The translations under genes and the position numbers were made by a program. Of a DNA stretch of 37,618 bases, positions 26,241 to 34,673 are shown one piece after another. Origin of the DNA: JBKEDC01 sp047972995 (GTDB lineage Bacteria; Bacteroidota; Bacteroidia; Bacteroidales; Prolixibacteraceae). The stretch covers positions 1-37,618 of the forward strand of contig JBKEBD010000015.1 in NCBI GenBank assembly GCA_047972995.1, written 5' to 3'. The number at the start of each line of letters is the position of its first letter. Positions within the stretch are counted from its first letter, which is position 1. The notes under the pieces are model-generated. The model made no database searches. It was given only the letters and a program-made list of their open reading frames with translations, and was not told the DNA's origin.

Positions 26241-27353
26241 ATGAGAAACATTTTATTTGCCTTAATGCTAGCACTATTAGCAGGTTCTTGCTCTCCAAGC
26301 AAGGAAAAAGAATCGGCAACACCCTTCCGCGAAGGAATTATTGCCGAAGAATTTGCATTCAACTACACCAAATCGCCTTTCCGCTCTTGCCACGCTGCAA
26401 CCATGGCCGAAAATAACGAAGGGATACTTTGTGCCGCTTGGTTTGGAGGACTCTATGAAAAGCAACCAGATTGCAAAATCTACTTTACCCAACGCATAAA
26501 TGGCGAATGGACTAAACAAGAACCCATAGCCGATGGCAAACAAGAAGATGGCACTATTTATGCTACATGGAACCCCGTACTCTTTCAAGTGCCCGGAGGC
26601 GAATTGCAGCTGTACTATAAGGTAGGACCTCATCCGAGCACTTGGTGGGGCATGATGAAAACTTCGGCAGATGGTGGAGCCACTTGGTCGGATGCTATGG
26701 CACTTCCCCAAGGAATTATCGGACCGGTGAAAAACAAACCTGAACTGATTAATGGAAAGCTCATTTCGCCAACTAGCGTGGAAAGCAAAGAAGATGGCTG
26801 GCAGGTGTATTTTGAAATATCTGACGATATGGGGAAAACATGGCACAAAACAGCTATGGTAAATGATGGTCACGATACGATTGCTATTCAACCAAGCATT
26901 TTGCACTATGCCGATGGCAGACTGCAAGCCTTGTGCCGAAGCAAAAACAGAGCCATGCTTTCTACTTGGTCGAACGATGGCGGCGAAACGTGGAGTAAAA
27001 TGGAAAAACTCAGATTACCTCAGAATAATTCGGGCACCGATGCGGTAACTTTGCAAGATGGGCGCCAGCTATTGGTTTATAATCATGTGTTGCCTCCCTG
27101 CGACCATTTCAAAGGCGGACGAACTCCAATCAATCTGGCAATATCTGATGATGGTATCAACTGGGATGCCGCATTGGTGTTGGAAGATACTCCCGACTCG
27201 AAGTTTGCTTATCCTGCAATCATTCAAACATCAGATGGACTAGTTCACATCATGTACACTTGGAACCGTATTAAGATGAAACATTTCATTATCGATCCTT
27301 CAAAAATTTGCCGAACGCCTATTGTAAATGGTGAGTGGCCCACCAGTAGATAA
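26241..27353 (+). CDS. Sialidase-like (BNR/Asp-box) exported lipoprotein
   Basis: The start at 26241 gives a lipoprotein signal MRNILFALMLALLAGSC (Cys17) and a 370-residue product; the longer frame upstream has no signal and overlaps the promoter. The protein is a six-bladed propeller type with Asp boxes SADGGATWSD, SDDMGKTWHK and SNDGGETWSK, and opens with the BNR_2 pattern SPFRSCHAATMAE. Classical sialidases carry an arginine triad that I cannot confirm here, and this subgroup is often annotated only as exo-alpha-sialidase or glycosyl hydrolase, so the substrate is open. It stands alone, with its own promoter and terminator, and no sialic acid genes are nearby. Confidence 0.82.
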   Translation: MRNILFALMLALLAGSCSPSKEKESATPFREGIIAEEFAFNYTKSPFRSCHAATMAENNEGILCAAWFGGLYEKQPDCKIYFTQRINGEWTKQEPIADGKQEDGTIYATWNPVLFQVPGGELQLYYKVGPHPSTWWGMMKTSADGGATWSDAMALPQGIIGPVKNKPELINGKLISPTSVESKEDGWQVYFEISDDMGKTWHKTAMVNDGHDTIAIQPSILHYADGRLQALCRSKNRAMLSTWSNDGGETWSKMEKLRLPQNNSGTDAVTLQDGRQLLVYNHVLPPCDHFKGGRTPINLAISDDGINWDAALVLEDTPDSKFAYPAIIQTSDGLVHIMYTWNRIKMKHFIIDPSKICRTPIVNGEWPTSR

Positions 27354-27366
27354 CCCCCTCTAAATA

Positions 27367-27407
27367 AATAGCCCCTGTTCCAATTAAGTTAGAACAGGGG
27401 CTATTTT
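27367..27407. terminator. Bidirectional terminator between sialidase-like gene and agmatinase
   Basis: The arms aatagcccctgttc (27367-27380) and gaacaggggctatt (27392-27405) pair perfectly. It sits between converging genes and can serve both strands. Confidence 0.88.
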
Positions 27408-27431
27408 ATATGAGCTGAAAACGAATAGTGG

Positions 27432-28289
27432 TTATCCTTTCACCGCCGTTAGAATCTGATAAATTAGTTTCGCAGACAGAAAATCAGGACCTTTATTGTC
27501 CGCATTCGGACAGAGTTCCACCACATCTAGCCCCACTACTTCGCATTGTGCTGCCACTTTGCGAATCAGCGAAAGTACCTCATAGTATAGCAAACCATCG
27601 GGCTCAGGCGTTCCTGTTGAAGGCATGATGGACGGGTCGAACACATCGAGGTCGATTGTGATATATACTTTGCTGGTGAGTTGTTTCAGCACATCGGCTT
27701 GCCAATTCGGATTTTGGCGCACCTGATAGCGGAAAAACATTTTCTCAGCTTCCACATACACACTTTCTTCTTCGCACATGCTGCGGATGCCCACTTGCAC
27801 AATCTGTCCCTCTTGCTTGGCTTGATACATGGCACAGGCGTGATTGTGCGTTGAGCCTTCGTAGCTCTCGCGCAAGTCGGCATGGGCGTCGAATTGCAAG
27901 AAAGTAATGTCATCGTGGTGTTTCGCCATGGCTCGGAAAGCACCAATGCTCACCGAGTGCTCACCACCCACCAAAACGGGGAATTTCTTATCCTCGATGA
28001 GCTTGTTCATCGCATCCTCCACCGCTTGGCTCATCGCCTCAGGCGATGAGTTTTCAGCAACAGGCTGACAAGTATAGATACCTCGTTTCGACACATCGGT
28101 GCGACTCTCAATGTCGAGCATTTCAAGTGTGCCCGAAGCCTCAATTAATGCTTCCGGCCCCTTGTCGGCTCCCTTAATCCAAGTGCTCGTACCATCATAG
28201 GGCACAGGCAATATGGCGATTTCCGCTTTATCGTAATCCAAACAATAACCGTCTTCGCCACAAAAATATTTTGCGTAATTTAATTCCAT
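27432..28289 (-). CDS. speB: Agmatinase (ureohydrolase family)
   Basis: The 285-residue enzyme carries the metal-binding motifs of the arginase/agmatinase fold: His111 in GGEHSVS, Asp134/His136/Asp138 in FDAHADLR, and Asp213/Asp215 in TIDLDVFDP, which hold two Mn ions. Agmatinase splits agmatine into putrescine and urea. Its place after the carboxynorspermidine synthase and decarboxylase genes on the same strand supports agmatine, not arginine, as substrate. Many Bacteroidetes reach putrescine by agmatine deiminase and carbamoylputrescine hydrolase instead. A 60-base gap with a GC-rich hairpin separates it from nspC. Confidence 0.92.
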   Translation of the reverse strand: MELNYAKYFCGEDGYCLDYDKAEIAILPVPYDGTSTWIKGADKGPEALIEASGTLEMLDIESRTDVSKRGIYTCQPVAENSSPEAMSQAVEDAMNKLIEDKKFPVLVGGEHSVSIGAFRAMAKHHDDITFLQFDAHADLRESYEGSTHNHACAMYQAKQEGQIVQVGIRSMCEEESVYVEAEKMFFRYQVRQNPNWQADVLKQLTSKVYITIDLDVFDPSIMPSTGTPEPDGLLYYEVLSLIRKVAAQCEVVGLDVVELCPNADNKGPDFLSAKLIYQILTAVKG

Positions 28290-28297
28290 ATTGATCT

Positions 28298-28330
28298 AGC
28301 CCCCTCCACCTCCCCAAAGGGGGAGGAATT
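28298..28330. repeat. GC-rich intercistronic hairpin
   Basis: The arms cctcccc (28309-28315) and ggggagg (28320-28326) form a tight hairpin between nspC and speB, with a further ccccctcc just before. This motif resembles short dispersed palindromes seen in intergenic spaces of Bacteroidetes. It may stabilise or attenuate the message ahead of speB. Confidence 0.5.
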
Positions 28331-28349
28331 AAAAGCATCTTTTTAAGTA

Positions 28350-29534
28350 TTAACTCAACCTACCTTTATAATCTTCATAGTCAAATTGCTTCACGAGGGT
28401 GCTTTTTTGCTCCACTTCATCATAGGTGTAGATAGCGGGCAGGCGAACACCGTTGAAGGTGGTTGTTTTCACCATGGTGTAGTGTGCCATGTCGCCAAAG
28501 ATTAGGCGGTCGCCCACTTTCAGCTTTTCATCGAAACTATAATCACCAATAACATCGCCAGCCAAACAAGTTACCCCGCCAAGACGGAAGGTATGTGCTT
28601 TCGCTTGAGGCTCATCGGCATTCAATATGTAGGGACGATAAGGCATTTCCAACACATCGGGCATGTGGGCTGTGGCTGAAGTGTCCACCACCGCAATATC
28701 CATGTCGTTATGCACCACATCTTCCACCGTGGTTACTAGCACACCTGTGTTTAAACCGATAGCTTCGCCCGGTTCCAGATAAACCTCTAAACCATATTTC
28801 GCTTTGAAATCTTTGATGATGCGAATCAATCGCTCCACCTCGTAATCTGGTCGAGTGATGTGATGACCGCCACCGAAATTAATCCACGACAAACGCTCGA
28901 ATAAGAATCCGAACTTCTCCTCCACCACCGCCAAGGTTCTTTCGAGTGCATCGGCGTTGAGCTCGCAGAGGTTGTGAAAGTGCAATCCGCTGATGCCCTC
29001 CACGTCGGCAAGGTTGGCTTGCAAGTTCTTGAGCGTTGTGCCCAATCGACTATATTTTCCGCTAGGGTCGTAGATGGCATGGTCGGTTTCCGACTGTTCG
29101 GGGTTGACACGAATAGCTGTCTTGATGTGCGGATATTGCGCCATGAAGGGCTTGAATCGCTTGTACTGACTAGGGCTGTTGAACACGATGTGATTGGCAA
29201 TCTTCAGGTGTTCCGCCATGTCGGCATCGGAATAAGCTGGTGCATAGACGTGCAATTCGCCACCATACATTTCTCGCCCAAGCTTCGCTTCGCTCACCGA
29301 GCTAGCCGAGGTGCCGGGCAGATATTGGCGTACCAAGGAAGCCAAACTCCACATGGCAAAACCTTTGAAGGCAAGCACGATTTTACAATCAGCCTGTTGC
29401 TGCACATACTGAAGCAGTTGGAGATTCCGCTCCAACTGCTGTTTATTCACCACATAACAAGGCGTTTGCAATGCGGCTAAGTCTTCTTTTGTGAAATTTA
29501 TTCTACCGAACTGCTCCATTCCGCCACGTGCCAA
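28350..29534 (-). CDS. nspC: Carboxynorspermidine/carboxyspermidine decarboxylase
   Basis: The 394-residue PLP enzyme has a fold III alanine-racemase-like barrel. Lys57 in VLAFKGFA binds PLP; GLHFHNLCE and INFGGGHHI are typical of NspC, and the C-terminal part has the CLAGDVIGDY motif (the Cys/Asp pair of the active site in this family). It removes CO2 from carboxyspermidine to give spermidine (or norspermidine, depending on the diamine). The start overlaps the end of the upstream synthase gene by 37 bases; Met6 is an alternative that still overlaps, so translation is coupled either way. Confidence 0.94.
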   Translation of the reverse strand: MARGGMEQFGRINFTKEDLAALQTPCYVVNKQQLERNLQLLQYVQQQADCKIVLAFKGFAMWSLASLVRQYLPGTSASSVSEAKLGREMYGGELHVYAPAYSDADMAEHLKIANHIVFNSPSQYKRFKPFMAQYPHIKTAIRVNPEQSETDHAIYDPSGKYSRLGTTLKNLQANLADVEGISGLHFHNLCELNADALERTLAVVEEKFGFLFERLSWINFGGGHHITRPDYEVERLIRIIKDFKAKYGLEVYLEPGEAIGLNTGVLVTTVEDVVHNDMDIAVVDTSATAHMPDVLEMPYRPYILNADEPQAKAHTFRLGGVTCLAGDVIGDYSFDEKLKVGDRLIFGDMAHYTMVKTTTFNGVRLPAIYTYDEVEQKSTLVKQFDYEDYKGRLS

Positions 29535-30700
29535 GGTAAACCATATTTGTTTAGGTCGTCCATGAACAAATCAGGGTCGAGTTGCTCCATGTTGTAAACG
29601 CCTTCTTTCTTCCAAGTGCCTTCGAGAATCATTTTTGCGCCAATCATGGCAGGCACTCCAGTGGTGTATGACACGGCTTGCGAACCTACTTCTTTGTAGG
29701 TTTCGGCATGGTCGCAAATGTTGTAGATGAATTTGCGCACTTTCTTGCCATCTTTGATACCTTCAATCACACAACCGATAGAGGTTTTTCCGGTGTAGTT
29801 TTCAGCCAACGAACCGGGGTCTGGAAGCAAGCATTTCAAGAACTCTAAAGGCACAACTTTTTGTCCTTTGTAGTCCACTTCGTCTATGCGGTCGAAACCT
29901 AAGTTTTGAATCACTTCGAGGTGTTTCAAATATTGCTCGCCGAAAGTCATCCAGAAGCGAATGCGTTTCAATCCTTTAATGTTTTGACAAAGCGATTCCA
30001 TTTCCTCGTGATACATGAGATACATTTTGCGTGTACCAATACCAGGGAAGTCGAAATCTTGTTTCACAGAAAGGGGGTCGGTGCTTTTCCATTCCCCGCC
30101 TTCCCAATATCTGCCACGAGCGGTAATCTCGCGAATGTTGATTTCGGGGTTGAAGTTAGTGGCGAAAGCCTTACCATGATCACCACCGTTGCAGTCCACA
30201 ATGTCCACGGTGTGAATTTCATCGAACAAATGTTTTTGTGCATAGGCACAGAAGATGTTGGTCACACCGGGGTCGAAACCACTACCTAGCAATGCCATCA
30301 AGCCCGCATCTTTAAAGCGATCTTGATAAGCCCATTGCCATTTATATTCAAATTTAGCTTCATCTTTAGGCTCATAGTTTGCCGTGTCGAGATAGTCCAC
30401 ACCTGTTTCCAAACAAGCATCCATGATGACCAAATCTTGATAGGGCAAAGCCACATTGATAACTAATTTCGGATTATGCTTTTTAATTAAAGCCACGGTG
30501 TTTGCCGTCTTGTCGGCATCCAATTGCTCGGTGATGATTTCTCTACCGAGTCTTTCTTTCACCGATTTTGCGATAGCATCGCATTTGCTTTTAGTGCGTG
30601 AAGCCAAAACGATTTCACCAAACACCTCAGGAAGAGCCGCACATTTGTGTACCACCACATTGCTCACACCTCCTGCTCCAATAATAAGTACCTTATTCAT
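29498..30700 (-). CDS. Carboxynorspermidine/carboxyspermidine synthase (saccharopine dehydrogenase family)
   Basis: The 400-residue NAD(P)H-dependent enzyme begins with a Rossmann motif VLIIGAGGVSNVVVHK. It contains LLGSGFDPGVTNIFCAYA and CNGGDHGKAFATNFNP, characteristic of the carboxy(nor)spermidine dehydrogenase branch of the saccharopine dehydrogenase family. It condenses aspartate semialdehyde with putrescine (or diaminopropane) and reduces the product. Overlap with nspC identifies the pathway and argues against lysine degradation. As putrescine comes from the downstream agmatinase, spermidine is the likely product. Confidence 0.93.
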   Translation of the reverse strand: MNKVLIIGAGGVSNVVVHKCAALPEVFGEIVLASRTKSKCDAIAKSVKERLGREIITEQLDADKTANTVALIKKHNPKLVINVALPYQDLVIMDACLETGVDYLDTANYEPKDEAKFEYKWQWAYQDRFKDAGLMALLGSGFDPGVTNIFCAYAQKHLFDEIHTVDIVDCNGGDHGKAFATNFNPEINIREITARGRYWEGGEWKSTDPLSVKQDFDFPGIGTRKMYLMYHEEMESLCQNIKGLKRIRFWMTFGEQYLKHLEVIQNLGFDRIDEVDYKGQKVVPLEFLKCLLPDPGSLAENYTGKTSIGCVIEGIKDGKKVRKFIYNICDHAETYKEVGSQAVSYTTGVPAMIGAKMILEGTWKKEGVYNMEQLDPDLFMDDLNKYGLPWHVAEWSSSVE

Positions 30701-30950
30701 TTTTTAATAGATCTAAAAAGGGAGTGCCAGAAAAACACGCCCAAAAAAATTACGAATTCATTGCCTTCACCCCGCGAACGAGAAACAAAGACAGGGCGAA
30801 AATAGTATATTTTTAATAGGAAAAAGGATTTTAGGAATTATTTTCATAACACAATCTAAAAAAACGTTTAGAAGTCAGTAAATATTCTGAGAGCAAACCC
30901 TATTTTAATTTTCCTCTCCCAAAGACTTGGGGAACAAACCTTATTTTAAT
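30701..30950. other. Region upstream of the polyamine operon
   Basis: No gene is visible. A poor minus-7 match (TATTTTCG, minus strand 30797-30804) might start the polyamine operon. A 19-base direct repeat of the form caaaccytattttaattt occurs near 30893 and 30934, the second copy including the stop codon of the ZIP gene. Confidence 0.35.
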
Positions 30951-31763
30951 TTACCCCAACGCCACATCAAGTGCCATCATGAGTGCAAAGCCGAGCATGG
31001 CGCCAATGGTAGCTACGTCGGTATTACGATCTTGTTGTGCTTCGGGAATGAGTTCCTCAACCACCACGAAAATCATGGCGCCGGCTGCAAAGGAAAGGGC
31101 ATAGGGCAAAATTGGCTGCATATATATAACTGCCGCCGCTCCGAGCAGGCCCGCAATAGGCTCAACAATGCCCGATGCTTGTCCGTAGAAAAAGCTCTTT
31201 CTTCGAGAGAAGCCTTCCCGACGTAAAGGTATTGAAACTGCCGCTCCTTCGGGGAAGTTCTGAATACCGATACCCAATGCCAACGCCATGGCTCCTGCCA
31301 ATGATGCCGATGGCAAATCGGCTGCCACAGCTCCGAAGGCTACGCCCACTGCCAAGCCCTCAGGGATGTTGTGTAGCGTGATGGCAAGCACCAAGAGCAC
31401 ACTCCTGCGCCATGAAGTCTTCGGACCTTCGGCCTCGCTTCGTGGATAGCCTAAATGCAAGTGCGGAATAAGTTGATCGGCAAGCCACAAAAAAGCGCCA
31501 CCAGCTAAGAATCCAACTACTGCAGGCACCCATGGTGCTTTGCCCATATTCTCCGCCATTTCGATTGCGGGACTGAGCAACGACCAAAAGCTAGCGGCAA
31601 TCATTACGCCAGCTGCAAAGCCGAGCATACAATCGAGCACCTTCCGATTGATCGTTTTAAAGAAAAACACTAAAGCAGCACCCAAAGCAGTAACTGCCCA
31701 TGTGAATAAGGTAGCCACTAAGGCCTGCATGATTGGATCGAGATTTATAAACCAGTTAAGCAT
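30951..31763 (-). CDS. ZIP-family divalent metal (zinc) transporter, GufA-like
   Basis: The start at 31763 (MLNWFINLDPIMQ) is preferred to one 135 bases upstream, since the first membrane segment begins soon after and the extra N-terminal residues look unrelated. The 270-residue product has about eight membrane segments and the two ZIP metal-site motifs HNIPEG (segment 4) and QNFPEG (segment 5), with a His-rich HLHLGY loop before them. ZIP proteins move zinc or related metals into the cytoplasm. It stands alone. Confidence 0.9.
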   Translation of the reverse strand: MLNWFINLDPIMQALVATLFTWAVTALGAALVFFFKTINRKVLDCMLGFAAGVMIAASFWSLLSPAIEMAENMGKAPWVPAVVGFLAGGAFLWLADQLIPHLHLGYPRSEAEGPKTSWRRSVLLVLAITLHNIPEGLAVGVAFGAVAADLPSASLAGAMALALGIGIQNFPEGAAVSIPLRREGFSRRKSFFYGQASGIVEPIAGLLGAAAVIYMQPILPYALSFAAGAMIFVVVEELIPEAQQDRNTDVATIGAMLGFALMMALDVALG

Positions 31764-32040
31764 TTTCTGACGTCGATATTGGGTTATTAATATAATAGAT
31801 TTTTCCACCTCCTCAACGCCGAATTTCTTTGAATTCAACGCATATGAAGTAGCATTCTTATTATGCAATAGAACAACTTTAATGAGGAATGGTTGCAAAT
31901 ATGCAAAAAAGTCCGAAGTATTCCCCCTGTTTACACGTTTTCATTACTGACGTCTTCATATAATACATATAAATCAATGACAACGCCATCTTCTATGCTT
32001 CCCTCTATCTGCCAAAGGTGCAACATACTCGCTGAATATA
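31764..32040. other. Gene-free stretch upstream of the ZIP gene
   Basis: No coding region is convincing. A one-mismatch minus-7 box (CATATTTG on the minus strand near 31897) could start the ZIP transcript, but there is no minus-33 match. Confidence 0.3.
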
Positions 32041-32043
32041 AAC

Positions 32044-32070
32044 AAAAAAACCCAACCTTTGGGGTTGAGC
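32044..32070 (-). terminator. Terminator of yebC
   Basis: On the minus strand CTCAACCCCAAAGGTTGGG forms a short hairpin followed by seven T. It lies 28 bases after the yebC stop. Confidence 0.75.
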
Positions 32071-32097
32071 TTTCTGTTTATGGTATTGTTGCTGTGC

Positions 32098-32808
32098 TTA
32101 TTCAATGTTGGTGAACACGTGTTGCACATCATCATCTTCTTCTAGTTTGTCGATCAATTTTTCAATTTCTTCCATTTGTTCTTCTGTAAATTCAACAGGA
32201 GTAGTTGGAACACGTTGGAGATTGGCTTTTTGAACTTGAATACCTTTTTCTTCCAAAGCATGAGACAATGTTCCGAAGCTTGTGTAGTCGGCCGTTAAAT
32301 AGATTATACCCTCGTTTTCTTCAATTTCTTCCAAACCAGCATCAATCAATTCTAACTCCATTTCTTCAATATCCATGCCTTCCGTTTTCTCAATTTCAAA
32401 GGCAGCTTTTCTGTTGAACATGAATTCTAATGAGCCGGTAGGCACCATTTGTCCACCATTTTTATTGAAATACGATTTCACGTTAGCCACTGTGCGCGTG
32501 GTGTTATCGGTGGCACATTCAACAAAAATAAGCGAGCCGTGAGGACCTTTACCTTCATAGTTCACCTCTGTATAGTCGGAAGCATCTTTACCGGCTGCAC
32601 GCTTAATGGCGTTGTCGATATTATCTTTCGGCATATTTTGTGATTTGGCATTCTGAATTGCCAAACGCAACTTAGGGTTCATTTCGGGTTCTGGTCCGCC
32701 TTCTTTGGCAGCCATAGTAATTGCTCTCGATAATTTTGGAAATACTCTCGACATATGCCCCCAACGCTTTTCTTTGGCTGCACGTCTATATTCAAATGCT
32801 CTTCCCAC
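32098..32808 (-). CDS. yebC: YebC/PmpR family protein (TACO1-like)
   Basis: The 236-residue protein has the full YebC pattern: GHMSRVFPKLSRAITMAAKEGG near the N-terminus, NMPKDNIDNAIKRAAG, YEGKGPHGSLIFVECATDN, and an acidic C-terminus. Length is typical. The family was described as a transcription regulator and more recently linked to translation of proline-rich sequences, like mitochondrial TACO1. It has its own minus-7 box and terminator, so it is monocistronic. Confidence 0.95.
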   Translation of the reverse strand: MGRAFEYRRAAKEKRWGHMSRVFPKLSRAITMAAKEGGPEPEMNPKLRLAIQNAKSQNMPKDNIDNAIKRAAGKDASDYTEVNYEGKGPHGSLIFVECATDNTTRTVANVKSYFNKNGGQMVPTGSLEFMFNRKAAFEIEKTEGMDIEEMELELIDAGLEEIEENEGIIYLTADYTSFGTLSHALEEKGIQVQKANLQRVPTTPVEFTEEQMEEIEKLIDKLEEDDDVQHVFTNIE

Positions 32809-32841
32809 GATTTATTTTTTTGATAATTTATTCAATATCCG

Positions 32842-32849
32842 CAAAAGTA
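32842..32849 (-). promoter_or_regulatory. Candidate minus-7 box of yebC
   Basis: TACTTTTG on the minus strand fits TAnnTTTG, 33 bases before the start codon. No clear minus-33 box. Confidence 0.45.
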
Positions 32850-32919
32850 ATAAAGATTTTGAGATGTGAGATGCTAGTCTTTAGATTTTACCTAGCGTAG
32901 CTTCCACAACACGAGCACA

Positions 32920-33270
32920 TCAGCCTCCTATTCGTTTCACTTTGTAGCCTTTCTCTTGAAGCATATCCATGATTTTTTGCACGAAATTACCTTGAATGAG
33001 AATTTCTCCACCTCGTGCTGAACCGCCTACACCACACTTTTTCTTCAACTCGGCAGCCAATTCATTGAGTTCTTCATCGTTGCCCTCGAAGCCTGTAATG
33101 AGGGTAGCAGACTTGCCCTTTCTTCCTTTTCTGTCGTGCTCTACATAGAGCTGCTGCTTGTTGTTAGGCACCGATCGTGGTTTTTCTGTTTCTACGGACT
33201 CATCAGCAGCCACCGATTCTGGATCTACACCAAACATTACGCCTAATTTATCTTTCCAATCTTCACTCAT
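32920..33270 (-). CDS. yciH: SUI1/eIF1-like translation factor (YciH family)
   Basis: The 116-residue protein has a SUI1 domain in its second half: GRKGKSATLITGFEG, then LAAELKKKCGVGGSARGGEILIQGNF and a final KGYKVKRIGG. This matches bacterial YciH, the homologue of eukaryotic eIF1. The first 40 residues are acidic and variable. It is encoded upstream of yebC on the same strand with 111 bases between them. Its bacterial role in initiation fidelity is only partly understood. Confidence 0.92.
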   Translation of the reverse strand: MSEDWKDKLGVMFGVDPESVAADESVETEKPRSVPNNKQQLYVEHDRKGRKGKSATLITGFEGNDEELNELAAELKKKCGVGGSARGGEILIQGNFVQKIMDMLQEKGYKVKRIGG

Positions 33271-33598
33271 GGTTTAGTTTTTGGTGGTAAATATATTAAA
33301 AAAAATGGTAGCTGAAATGAGCTACTAAACTCGCGACCGACAATACTGCTTGCTGCAACAATGAAATTTATTCCGCAGAGGTGTTTTTGTTTCTGGAAAT
33401 AATTTCAAGATATGCAATTAAAGCTACAATTACACTATATTTGCGCCCGCTTTGTAAAAGGCTATTTAGCAAAACATTTGCTTCATCAGCACTTACAGTA
33501 CAACGAATTAACATAACCGGCTCTTGATTGTGGAGGTTTAAGACAAATTGAACCTTTTAGGTCATTTGGGGTTTCCTTATTACAGAAAATAAAACCAT
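33271..33598 (+). promoter_or_regulatory. Divergent intergenic region with promoter box at 33436-33443
   Basis: TATATTTG at 33436-33443 fits the minus-7 consensus; TATG at 33411-33414 is a one-mismatch minus-33 at 21 bases. It would give the carbonic-anhydrase-like gene a leader of about 150 bases. No riboswitch fold is recognised in that leader, and no promoter for yciH is clear. Confidence 0.45.
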
Positions 33599-34141
33599 AT
33601 GGCGAAGTTAATAGAAATAAATAACGCTGATGATATCTTGGTTGAGTATCGAAACACTCCAATTGGTTTGCTTTTGGAATATCACAACCTCAACAGGGTA
33701 TTTACGCATTATGAGCAAGCTAAGCTCATGATTGGACTGTGTGCAGACCCTCGCATCAGCTTGTGGCTGCCCGACAACTTTGCCTACATTTTCAGAACAG
33801 GTGGAGCTAATTTGTTCTATCAAGAATTTCAAGTTTCTTACACCATTGGAGTGGGAGATATTAAACATATTGCGCTCATTGCAAACAACGAATGTCGTAT
33901 GGAGAATTTGAACGATTCCAAAGAGCGTTTCATTGAGGGCATGGTGCGAAATGCGGGCTGGAAAGTTGAAGATGCTCGAAGTCACTTCGAAGGTTTAGCT
34001 CCTTTTTTTGAAATTGGCAATTCCATCGATTTTATTCTTTCTGAATCAGCTCGTATTCAGAAAAGATATCCGGATGTAACGGTGGCTCACTTGTTCTTCG
34101 ATGTGAACAGTAAACAGCTTTCGCAAATTGTGGAAGACTAA
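33599..34141 (+). CDS. Beta-carbonic-anhydrase-like protein lacking the zinc-ligand histidine
   Basis: The 180-residue protein shows the order of beta-carbonic anhydrase motifs: Cys48-Ala-Asp50-Pro-Arg52 (usual CxDSR), then RTGGAN (67-71 region) and IALIANNEC (Cys99; usual GHxxC). The His three residues before the second Cys is Asn96 here, so one normal zinc ligand is replaced. It may still bind metal, or may have lost catalysis and act in another way. The C-terminal YPDVTVAHLFFDV strand also fits the family. It is followed after 43 bases by a winged-helix protein on the same strand, possibly cotranscribed. The family call is moderate, the activity unknown. Confidence 0.6.
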   Translation: MAKLIEINNADDILVEYRNTPIGLLLEYHNLNRVFTHYEQAKLMIGLCADPRISLWLPDNFAYIFRTGGANLFYQEFQVSYTIGVGDIKHIALIANNECRMENLNDSKERFIEGMVRNAGWKVEDARSHFEGLAPFFEIGNSIDFILSESARIQKRYPDVTVAHLFFDVNSKQLSQIVED

Positions 34142-34184
34142 CCCCAACAATCGGCTACTTAAAATTACAAACAAAATAAACATC

Positions 34185-34361
34185 ATGAGTAAAGAAAAAG
34201 TATTAGAAGTAATGCGGGCTGCGGGCAAACCGGTGAGTGCTGGCGAAGTGGAAAAACTTTCGGGACTAGACCGAAAAGAGGTGGATAAGATTTTCAAAGA
34301 TTTGAAAAAGGAGGAAGCCATAGTTTCTCCTGTACGCTGCAAATGGGAACCTGCTAAGTAA
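34185..34361 (+). CDS. Small winged-helix DNA-binding protein
   Basis: The ATG at 34185 gives 58 residues (MSKEKVLEVMRAAGKPVSAG onward); a longer frame overlaps the previous gene and is not needed. The pattern AGKPVSAGEVEKLSGLDRKEV, DKIFKDLKKEEAIVSP is a winged helix-turn-helix (wHTH) with recognition helix and wing, and nothing else. Such single-domain proteins occur in Bacteroidetes and archaea, with unknown targets. It may regulate, or simply accompany, the carbonic-anhydrase-like gene. Confidence 0.8.
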   Translation: MSKEKVLEVMRAAGKPVSAGEVEKLSGLDRKEVDKIFKDLKKEEAIVSPVRCKWEPAK

Positions 34362-34381
34362 CGTTAAAATCTGCATTACAC

Positions 34382-34435
34382 AAGCTCCGAAGGTACGAAA
34401 TATCAATGTATTTCGCACCTTCGGAGCTTTTTTCT
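34382..34435 (+). terminator. Terminator after the winged-helix gene
   Basis: Arms of about 20 bases (aagctccgaaggt... at 34382-34402 and its complement at 34409-34429) pair with one mismatch and are followed by a T run. Confidence 0.93.
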
Positions 34436-34457
34436 TATTATCCAAATTTTTTACAAT

Positions 34458-34541
34458 GAGCAATTGCAAACTCGACGGAGGCTTCTGACTAAAGTTTTTG
34501 AGCAATTGCAAACTTAACGGAGCCTTCTGACCAAATTTTTG
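34458..34541 (+). repeat. Two tandem copies of a 42-bp repeat
   Basis: Units begin gagcaattgcaaact at 34458 and 34500 and share acggag and cttctgac. No function is visible; the region lies between two converging terminators. Confidence 0.75.
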
Positions 34542-34590
34542 CGCTATATCTTATTTCAAAGAAGCCTTTCGAACCATACGGCTAGTTCTT

Positions 34591-34638
34591 AAAAAAAGAA
34601 CAGGCACAAAGTTGATTTGAAAATCCTTTGCGCCTGTT
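34591..34638 (-). terminator. Terminator of the thiamine receptor gene
   Basis: On the minus strand AACAGGCGCAAAG (34638-34626) pairs with CTTTGTGCCTGTT (34611-34599), one G-T pair, followed by C and seven T. It lies 36 bases after the stop codon. Confidence 0.88.
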
Positions 34639-34673
34639 GGTATTAAACTGATTTTAATGATCTTTATTCATGG

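Noticed and set aside
29498..30700. Saccharopine dehydrogenase of lysine metabolism
   Set aside because: Overlap with nspC and closeness to agmatinase identify it as the polyamine branch of the family.
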